Origin: JAIVHC01 sp049975505
Lineage (GTDB): Bacteria > Desulfobacterota > Desulfuromonadia > Desulfuromonadales > Desulfuromonadaceae
Reading direction: 5' to 3'
Length of the DNA stretch: 11,824 nt
NCBI GenBank assembly: GCA_049975505.1
Contig: JBNGCY010000070.1
Coordinates: 1-11,824 of the forward strand
Position numbers and translations under genes: made by a program. Below are positions 6,650 through 11,824 of this stretch, in pieces. Numbering within the stretch: position 1 is the first letter of the stretch; every line of letters starts with the position of its first letter. The notes beneath the pieces were generated by a model that worked only from the letters and a program-made list of their open reading frames with translations, was not told where the DNA came from and searched no databases.

Positions 6650-7315
6650 ATGAAGAAAGACATCCTCGAAAAAGGCGCCATAATCCAGCGCGACAAGGAA
6701 ACCTATGCCGTTGCCCCGCATATTCCCGGGGGAATTACCAATCCCGACCAGTTGCGCAAGATTGCCAACGTGGCGGAAAAATTCAACGCCAAAGCGTTAA
6801 AGCTCACCAGCGCGCAGCGCATCGCTATTGTAGGGCTCGAAGAGGAACAGCTCGATCAGATCTGGGAGGAACTCGATGAACCCGCCGGGGCCGCTATCGG
6901 CATGTGTGTGCGCTCGGTCAAGGTCTGCCCCGGCACCACCTTCTGCAAGCGCGGGCAACAGGATTCAGTCAGCCTGGGGCTGGAATTCGACAAACGCTAT
7001 CACGGCAGGGAACTGCCATGGAAGTTCAAGATGGGGGTGTCCGGATGCGCCAACGACTGCTCCGAAGTATGTATCAAGGATGTCGGCCTCATTGGCACAC
7101 CCAAAGGCTGGAAGGTGATGGTGGGTGGCAACGGCGGGGCCGGAGCGCGTCTTTCAGGTCTGCTCGCTGATCAGCTCGACGACGAGCAGGCCATGGAACT
7201 TGTCGATAAGGTGGTGGAATGGTTTGTAAAAAACAACCGCAAGGGCCGCCTGGGCAAGTTTGTGAATGAAATGGGGTTCGAAACATTTAAACAAGAGATC
7301 ATGGGCAGCAAATAG
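6650..7315 (+). CDS. Small siroheme/[4Fe-4S] sulfite (or nitrite) reductase, assimilatory-type
   Basis: This 221-residue protein is a single nitrite/sulfite reductase module, about the size of the low-spin assimilatory-type sulfite reductase of Desulfovibrio vulgaris. An N-terminal ferredoxin-like half (about 1-75) contains KLTSAQRIAIVG, with R57 in the TSxQR siroheme-site segment. The iron-sulfur/siroheme ligands are visible as C93-X5-C99 (CPGTTFC) and C133-X3-C137 (CANDC). Additional cysteines are C86 and C141. A C-terminal MVGGNGGAGARLSG segment (about 157-170) is also typical. The expected reaction is six-electron reduction of sulfite to sulfide, or of nitrite to ammonia, in the cytoplasm with a ferredoxin-like donor. 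No donor, siroheme synthesis or sulfate-activation gene is adjacent, so the physiological role is open. The gene appears monocistronic, between a MITE and a strong terminator. Confidence 0.87.
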   Translation: MKKDILEKGAIIQRDKETYAVAPHIPGGITNPDQLRKIANVAEKFNAKALKLTSAQRIAIVGLEEEQLDQIWEELDEPAGAAIGMCVRSVKVCPGTTFCKRGQQDSVSLGLEFDKRYHGRELPWKFKMGVSGCANDCSEVCIKDVGLIGTPKGWKVMVGGNGGAGARLSGLLADQLDDEQAMELVDKVVEWFVKNNRKGRLGKFVNEMGFETFKQEIMGSK

Positions 7316-7356
7316 AGAAACTGCAGGCTCCGTCTCTACATATCCGGCATCATCCA

Positions 7357-7387
7357 GGGCACGCCACAATCGGCGTGCCCTTTTCTT
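7357..7387 (+). terminator. Strong intrinsic terminator after the sulfite reductase gene
   Basis: GGGCACGCC (7357-7365) pairs perfectly with GGCGTGCCC (7372-7380) around ACAATC, followed by TTTTCTT (7381-7387). It ends plus-strand transcription. The T-run abuts and overlaps the last base of the convergent antiporter's stop codon at 7387. On the minus strand no T-tract follows the stem, so it is not an obvious terminator for the antiporter. Confidence 0.9.
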
Positions 7388-9201
7388 CAGGCTGCGTGGG
7401 TATCCGGCAGGATCATGCTGAATATCTGCCATCCGGCTCCCGGTTCAAAGAGTTTATCCACACTGAAAAGACGCAGATTCCTGCGCGGGTCAATGGCAAA
7501 CAGAGGGATCGCGAAATTGCCGTGCTGCTGTTTCCACTGCGCGTAGGTGTAGTTTTCCGTGAGTTTGGTGGAATGAATCTCCGCCCCGTGATCGAGCATC
7601 TCTTTCAGGGTTGAGTAGGTCACATCCTCACCGAAGAGGATGGTGCCGCGTGAATAGTTGAATTCGCCACTGCGGGACTGGCCTCGGGGAATTTTATTCT
7701 GAATACGAAAGATGTTCTCCACTCCCAGATCCACGCGATAGTGCATTGCCGCTCCCATGTTGAGCTCCTCGTGAGGGGAAAGAGCCAGCATCCGCCCCAG
7801 CCCCACCATATCCAGATGCCGATCGGAATGTTCCGAAATTGGATTACCAAAATAGGTGGGCAACCCTTCCATGCGCGCCTTGGAGGTGTACTCCCAGCTC
7901 GAATCCGCGAGTTTGACCCGGAAACCCGCCTCCTGAAGGGCAAGACCGATGGTGCGCGCCACCGGATTGGCGCCGATAATCAGGCACCCGCGCGGCTCCG
8001 GCTCCGCCACTCCGAGCCACTTGGCTATCGGGCGCGCGGTAGCGCTCTGGAGCAGAACCGTACCGATAATCACCATAAAGGTCAGGGGCACCAGTTTGCT
8101 CGCATCGGCAAAGCCCACCTGTTCGAGTTGCATGGCAAACAGGGCTGAAACCGCGGCGGCGACTATGCCCCGCGGGGCTATCCAGGCGAGAAGGTGGCGC
8201 TCCGGCCAGGTGAGATTTGACCCCGCAGCCGAGACCATGACGTTGAGGGGACGCGCCAGAAACTGAATCCCCACAAGAATGAACACCGCCGGCCACCCCA
8301 GGGAGGTGAAGTCGGCAAAATCCAGGCGCGAGGCAAGGATAATGAAAAGCAGGGAGATCAGCAGGATACTCAGACTCTCCTTAAAGTCGAGAATCTCCTC
8401 CATATCCACATTGGGCATATTGGCGAGCCACATCCCCATCACCGTTACCGTTACCAGCCCGGATTCCGCCTGAATCAGATTGGAAACCGCGAAAGTACCG
8501 AACACCAGCGCCAGCGCAGTGACATTGTGAAGGAATTCAGGCAGAAGATGGTGGCGCAGCACCAGACCGAAAGCGTAACCACCTGCAATGCCGATGACAA
8601 ACCCCACCAGAACAATGAGACCGAAGGATGCAAGGGTGTGCCCCAGGGCTGTTTCGCCGCCGCCGGCAATGATGAATTCATACACCAGAACCGCAAGAGA
8701 GGCTCCGATGGGATCGATGACAATCCCCTCCCAGCGCAGAATATTGGAAACGGCCTGGGTAGGGCGCACGGTACGCAGCATGGGAGCAATTACCGTGGGG
8801 CCGGTCACTACGGAGATGGCCCCGAACAGAAGGCTGATCTCCCAGCTCAGGCCGAGGATAAACCGGGTCAGAAGGGTGGTTATGCCCCAGGTGGTGAGCA
8901 TCCCGATAGAGACCATGTTGCGCACCACCTTCTGCATCCCCCCGAGTTCGCGGTATTTAAGGGTAAGGCTGCCCTCAAACAGAATCACCGCAACCGACAG
9001 GGACACAAAGGGAAAAAGCAGATCGCCGAGAATCTCATCGGGGGAGACCAGTTGCAACATGGGGCCGGCAATAAGCCCTGCAAGAAGGAGAAAAATAATT
9101 GCCGGCAGTTTCACCCGCCACGCCAGCCACTGACACAGGCTGCTGACCACAAACACCGCAGCGAACATTGCCACCAGGGTTTCGACCGAACCATGTTCCA
9201 T
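7387..9201 (-). CDS. CPA1-type cation:proton antiporter with C-terminal TrkA-N-like domain
   Basis: This inner-membrane protein is predicted to exchange Na+ or K+ for H+. From the ATG at 9201 it has 604 residues. The upstream in-frame GTG at 9234 lies in the terminal repeat of the MITE and has no ribosome site. The ATG at 9201 has GGAGA (complement of 9208-9212) 6 nt upstream and begins MEHGSVETLVAMF. Residues about 1-395 form the hydrophobic exchanger domain with about 12 helices. They include TGPTVIAP (about 133-140), EGIVIDPIGA with D163 in the conserved ion-site helix, and WIAPRGIVAA (340-349). From about 404, RGCLIIGANPVARTIG begins a Rossmann-type nucleotide-binding domain like TrkA-N, suggesting gating by NAD(H) or another nucleotide. 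The last ~100 residues are soluble and less typical. The ion-site helix has ID rather than the ND pair of many CPA1 exchangers. Ion specificity cannot be read from sequence. Confidence 0.88.
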   Translation of the reverse strand: MEHGSVETLVAMFAAVFVVSSLCQWLAWRVKLPAIIFLLLAGLIAGPMLQLVSPDEILGDLLFPFVSLSVAVILFEGSLTLKYRELGGMQKVVRNMVSIGMLTTWGITTLLTRFILGLSWEISLLFGAISVVTGPTVIAPMLRTVRPTQAVSNILRWEGIVIDPIGASLAVLVYEFIIAGGGETALGHTLASFGLIVLVGFVIGIAGGYAFGLVLRHHLLPEFLHNVTALALVFGTFAVSNLIQAESGLVTVTVMGMWLANMPNVDMEEILDFKESLSILLISLLFIILASRLDFADFTSLGWPAVFILVGIQFLARPLNVMVSAAGSNLTWPERHLLAWIAPRGIVAAAVSALFAMQLEQVGFADASKLVPLTFMVIIGTVLLQSATARPIAKWLGVAEPEPRGCLIIGANPVARTIGLALQEAGFRVKLADSSWEYTSKARMEGLPTYFGNPISEHSDRHLDMVGLGRMLALSPHEELNMGAAMHYRVDLGVENIFRIQNKIPRGQSRSGEFNYSRGTILFGEDVTYSTLKEMLDHGAEIHSTKLTENYTYAQWKQQHGNFAIPLFAIDPRRNLRLFSVDKLFEPGAGWQIFSMILPDTHAA

Positions 9202-9219
9202 TGCATATCTCCATTTCAT

Positions 9220-9342
9220 GTAACTATTCACCACCGCTACCGGTGAGGGCTTGTGGCACTCATGGAAAGGGCGACTGTCGCCATGGACGGCGACAGACGT
9301 GTCCCTTGGAATGGATACTACAAGGCCTTATTGAACAGTTAC
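9220..9342 (-). mobile_element. MITE-like element, copy 2 (123 bp), inverted relative to copy 1
   Basis: The ends are GTAACTATTCA (9220-9230) and TGAACAGTTAC (9332-9342). Read on the minus strand, it aligns with the 6473-6617 copy over nearly its whole length, including the GTAACTGTTCA end, AAGGCCTTGT, CCATTCCAAGGGA, the central hairpin (arms 9275-9282 and 9289-9296), CGCCCTTTCCATG and GTGAATAGTTAC. It is about 22 bp shorter because it lacks the extra core segment of copy 1. It fills most of the gap between the AEC permease stop and the antiporter start, ending 18 bp before the antiporter ATG. It may therefore supply or disrupt that gene's leader. No target duplication is evident here. Confidence 0.8.
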
Positions 9343-9350
9343 CAACCCAT

Positions 9351-10313
9351 TTAAATAAATCCCAGGGTACGGAGGATAAATAACCCCAGGGTAGTGGAAA
9401 ACAGCGAACCGATGGCGGTTGCCGCGATAATAGCCGCGGCCAGGTGGTGACTTCCCCCCAGAGCCAGAGTCATGGGATAGCTTGCTGCAGCCGTGGGCGC
9501 GGAACTCATGAGATACAGAATCCCCAGGGCTTCACCGCGCAGTCCCAGAACTATTCCACCCAGGGTGATCCCGAGAGGAACCACAATCAGTTTAGCCAGG
9601 GTTGCCGCATACAGCGGACGTGAAGTGGTGAATTCCCGTACCCGGATCGAAGCTCCGGCGCACACCAGGGCGAGGGGCAGGGTCATCTGGGCCAGATATT
9701 CCCCCGTATCCAGAACCACTCGCGGAACCCCCACGCCGCTTAACGAGATCGCCACTCCGGCGGCAATGGAGATAATCAGAGGATTTTTCCCGATGCTGCC
9801 CAACAGCGGCAAGATCCGGGTACGTATCGTGGTTGCGTCCATGCGCGCCGCGCTCTGATGCCGGGTCAGGGTAATAACCGCAAGAATATTGTACAGGGTC
9901 GTCATTACCGCCAGATAGATCGAAGCCGGGGCCACGACCGAATCCCCGAAAGCACTGAAACAGTAAGCCAGTCCGACAATCCCCATGTTACCGCGAAACG
10001 CCCCCTGGACAAAGACCCCGCGTTCATGCGGATCCTGCAGATGACGCTGCGCCTCACGTTCGAGAAGAACAAAAACCGCAATGGTGGCAAGCAGAGCATA
10101 CCCCACCAGCAACCAAGGAAGATCGCGCTGAAAATCGGTCTCCACCAGTTTCACAAACAGCAGACACGGCAGGGTAACCTTGAATACCAGATCGGAGCCG
10201 GTGCGCGCGAAGCTGTCACTGATGATCTGCATGCGCTTGAAAGCCACCCCCGCCATGATGATGAAAAATACGGGGGCGGTGATCAGAAACGCAAATTCAA
10301 GGGCGGCGAGCAT
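9351..10313 (-). CDS. AEC (auxin efflux carrier) family permease
   Basis: This is a 320-residue integral membrane transporter of normal family length, very hydrophobic throughout, with roughly 10 predicted helices in two five-helix halves. The start ALEFAFLITAPVFFIIMAGV, the mid-protein GAFRGNMGIVGLAY and the later TLPLALVCAGASI are characteristic AEC features. In both halves the helix breaks fall at glycine- and asparagine-containing segments. Bacterial members export or import small organic anions such as malate or malonate. The substrate here is unknown. The start at 10313 is preceded by a weak purine-rich GAGAGA. It lies 87 bp after the flavoprotein gene and upstream of the antiporter on the same strand, but the repeats and gaps argue for separate transcripts. 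Confidence 0.9.
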   Translation of the reverse strand: MLAALEFAFLITAPVFFIIMAGVAFKRMQIISDSFARTGSDLVFKVTLPCLLFVKLVETDFQRDLPWLLVGYALLATIAVFVLLEREAQRHLQDPHERGVFVQGAFRGNMGIVGLAYCFSAFGDSVVAPASIYLAVMTTLYNILAVITLTRHQSAARMDATTIRTRILPLLGSIGKNPLIISIAAGVAISLSGVGVPRVVLDTGEYLAQMTLPLALVCAGASIRVREFTTSRPLYAATLAKLIVVPLGITLGGIVLGLRGEALGILYLMSSAPTAAASYPMTLALGGSHHLAAAIIAATAIGSLFSTTLGLFILRTLGFI

Positions 10314-10332
10314 CAGGTCTCTCTTTTCTGCA

Positions 10333-10360
10333 CTGTAAACATAAAGTGTTGTATTTACAG
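10333..10360. promoter_or_regulatory. Inverted repeat, possible operator upstream of the AEC permease
   Basis: CTGTAAA (10333-10339) and TTTACAG (10354-10360) form a perfect 7-bp inverted repeat with a 14-bp AT-rich spacer, located 20-47 bp upstream of the permease ATG. The half-site spacing (two helical turns) fits a dimeric regulator. The long spacer and lack of a T-tract make a terminator unlikely. No regulator gene is nearby and I cannot name one. Confidence 0.4.
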
Positions 10361-10400
10361 GTCTGTTCAGTGATTTAATTCAGACATACAGTGAACAAAA

Positions 10401-11786
10401 CTACTTGAGTTGTTTCCGCGCATGGTGCAGGGCATCTTTAATCACCTCTTCGAGACAGGGATGATAAAAAGGCATCTCCAGCATCCCCGCCACCGTGGCT
10501 CTGTACTCGATGGCGAGTGCCAGGGTGTGGGCCATGTGCTCGGCACCGCGTCCGAAGATTTCGGCACCGAGGATCCGTCCGTCCGTTTTGGCGGCATAGA
10601 TCTGGAGCATGCCCCGGTCGTCGTTGTAGATCGCGTGGCGCGACCCTTCACTCATGGCAACCTTCCCGATTACGATCTCTTCCGGATTCAGCTCATTGTA
10701 GGGCGTCCCCACCGTTGCCATCTGCGGATCGGTGTAGTAGATCCCCAGGGGGACGGCGCGTTTTCCCTCTTTGGCTCCGGACGGAACCAGCGCACTGTCA
10801 CCGGCAATACGTCCTTCAATATACGCCTCATGCCACAGAGGAAGGTCTTCGGTCACGTCCCCGGCCACGTAGATATGGCTCTCACCGCAGCGCATGGTGA
10901 GCGGATCGTAACGGGGCAGGCCGCGCTTATCGAGCTCAAGGCCGCTGTTTTCCAGATTCATGCTGCGCAGGTTTGATTCGCGCCCACTCGCCACCAGGAC
11001 GCGCTCACAGGTATGGGTAACCACTTCACCGGTATCACGCTCGAATTTGAGTTCAAATCCATCTGAGGTTTTGCGCGCGGCGACAAATTCGCCCCGGGGA
11101 ACGATGTTGAGCTCCCTATCCAGCATGGTCATGGTCTCTTTTTGCATATCCGGATGTTTGAACCCGCCGATACGCCCGCTGTGACCAAACATCGTGGTCT
11201 TGACCCCGAGGCGGTGAAACGCCTGCCCCAGCTCCAGAGCGATAACCCCCAGCCCCGCAACCGCGATGGATTCGGGGAGGTCGTCGAGCTCGAAAATGGT
11301 ATCACTGCTGTCCAATTCATCCTTAATCGCTTCGAAAGGACCATGAAACGCCGGAGTGGAACCACACGCAAGGATGATCTTCTGCGCTTTTATCTGCAGG
11401 TCATCACCCACCTGGAGTGTGTGAGGGTCGACAAAGACCGCCTTGCCCTCGAGTTTGTATTTTTCAGGGATCTTCTCCACACTTTTGAGCACCCCGCCGA
11501 CAAAGCGCTCGGCGCGATCCTTCTTCAGGCGTTCAAACACGCGCCTGCCGTCCACGCTGTAGCTGCCGTTGATGCCGAAAAAAGCACCTTCATCAATCTC
11601 ATGCGCAATATCCGCCGCAGCTATGAGCATCTTGCTCGGCATGCACCCCACGCGCGCGCAGGTGGTGCCGTAGGGACCGTGCTGAATCAACACCAGGCTG
11701 TCACTTTTGCGCCGGATGCGGCTGTAGGCTCCCAGCCCGGCGGTTCCCACTCCTACAATGGCGTATTCAACTTCACGTATCTGCAT
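10401..11786 (-). CDS. Dihydrolipoamide dehydrogenase-like FAD disulfide oxidoreductase
   Basis: This is a 461-residue class I pyridine nucleotide-disulfide oxidoreductase. The N-terminal FAD site is AIVGVGTAGLGAYSR (9-23). The redox-active pair is C43 and C48 in TTCARVGCMPSK. The second dinucleotide site is AVAGLGVIALELGQAF, and HIYVAGDVTEDLPL is the second FAD motif. The C-terminal interface pair H442 and E447 (HPCLEE) matches the His-Glu dyad of lipoamide dehydrogenases, so thiol chemistry is probably intact. GPYGTTCARVGC, and MFG where standard enzymes have an acidic NAD-ribose ligand, recall a divergent Lpd-like subfamily I know from Vibrio/Shewanella-type bacteria, not the enzyme of pyruvate dehydrogenase operons. 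No E1, E2 or lipoyl protein is adjacent. The ATG at 11786 has AGGAGG (complement of 11793-11798) about 6 nt upstream. The substrate remains uncertain (lipoamide, glutathione-like or other disulfide). Confidence 0.85.
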   Translation of the reverse strand: MQIREVEYAIVGVGTAGLGAYSRIRRKSDSLVLIQHGPYGTTCARVGCMPSKMLIAAADIAHEIDEGAFFGINGSYSVDGRRVFERLKKDRAERFVGGVLKSVEKIPEKYKLEGKAVFVDPHTLQVGDDLQIKAQKIILACGSTPAFHGPFEAIKDELDSSDTIFELDDLPESIAVAGLGVIALELGQAFHRLGVKTTMFGHSGRIGGFKHPDMQKETMTMLDRELNIVPRGEFVAARKTSDGFELKFERDTGEVVTHTCERVLVASGRESNLRSMNLENSGLELDKRGLPRYDPLTMRCGESHIYVAGDVTEDLPLWHEAYIEGRIAGDSALVPSGAKEGKRAVPLGIYYTDPQMATVGTPYNELNPEEIVIGKVAMSEGSRHAIYNDDRGMLQIYAAKTDGRILGAEIFGRGAEHMAHTLALAIEYRATVAGMLEMPFYHPCLEEVIKDALHHARKQLK

Positions 11787-11824
11787 ATATTTCCTCCTGA
11801 TTCAGAATAAAATGAGCCTCTTGC

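Noticed and set aside
6481..6696. Short proteins sharing CGTHGKG and CRHGRRQ predicted at both MITE copies
   Set aside because: The shared peptide arises because the DNA repeat is translated in matching frames. The frames cross the element ends into unrelated sequence, so there is no protein family.
8527..9246. 239-codon plus-strand open frame opposite the antiporter gene
   Set aside because: It is antisense to a clearly recognisable membrane protein, its translation is low-complexity and rich in His, Gln, Arg and Gly, and it has no family motif. It is a shadow of codon bias on the other strand.
9220..9342. Target-site duplication flanking MITE copy 2
   Set aside because: Bases left and right of the ends (TTTCAT and CAACCC) do not match in any short register, so no duplication was claimed.
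7387..9342. Single operon of permease and antiporter
   Set aside because: They share a strand, but the gap contains a mobile element and no functional link is evident, so co-transcription was not asserted.
10333..10360. TyrR box upstream of the AEC permease
   Set aside because: The half-sites resemble TGTAAA/TTTACA, but the spacer is 14-16 bp rather than the 6 bp of TyrR boxes.
11142..11810. 222-codon plus-strand open frame opposite the flavoprotein gene
   Set aside because: It is antisense to a gene with intact catalytic motifs, with no ribosome site and no recognisable domain.

Overview
The window looks like a chromosomal segment of an anaerobic, menaquinone-using bacterium. The best guess is Desulfuromonadota or a related delta-proteobacterial lineage. 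This rests on three gene types together: futalosine-pathway menaquinone genes (mqnB, mqnD), a small stand-alone siroheme/[4Fe-4S] sulfite reductase of the kind known from Desulfovibrio, Desulfuromonas and Methanosarcina, and a single-chain methylmalonyl-CoA mutase followed by its MeaB G-protein. Base composition is GC-rich by eye. The lineage call is inference and was not tested by any search.

Left part, plus strand: the last 28 codons of an unidentified gene (1-84), then methylmalonyl-CoA mutase (141-2282) and MeaB (2543-3517). The mutase interconverts succinyl-CoA and (R)-methylmalonyl-CoA using adenosylcobalamin, and MeaB gates cofactor loading and protects the enzyme. Between them lies a 149-bp hairpin-rich palindromic repeat bounded by GTGTAAC/GTTACAC (2310-2458). 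A probable terminator hairpin follows meaB (3591-3616).

Middle part, plus strand: a candidate sigma70 promoter (3666-3694) precedes a three-gene cluster. It holds an unrecognised 370-residue acidic protein (3730-4842), futalosine hydrolase mqnB (4839-5609, ATGA overlap) and 1,4-dihydroxy-6-naphthoate synthase mqnD (5594-6430, 16-nt overlap). The tight coupling makes the unknown gene a candidate participant in, or passenger of, menaquinone synthesis. Next come a MITE-like element (6473-6617) and a small assimilatory-type sulfite/nitrite reductase (6650-7315) ending in a strong intrinsic terminator (7357-7387).

Right part, minus strand, in transcription order from the right edge: a dihydrolipoamide-dehydrogenase-like flavoprotein (11786-10401), an AEC-family permease (10313-9351), a second copy of the MITE-like element in opposite orientation (9220-9342), and a CPA1-type cation:proton antiporter with a C-terminal TrkA-N-like domain (9201-7387). 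The two MITE copies form a 2.6-kb-spaced inverted pair around the sulfite reductase and antiporter.

No tRNA, rRNA, CRISPR array, transposase or phage gene was seen. Most of the window is ordinary metabolism. The items most worth a second look are the two families of small palindromic repeats and the unknown gene coupled to mqnB.
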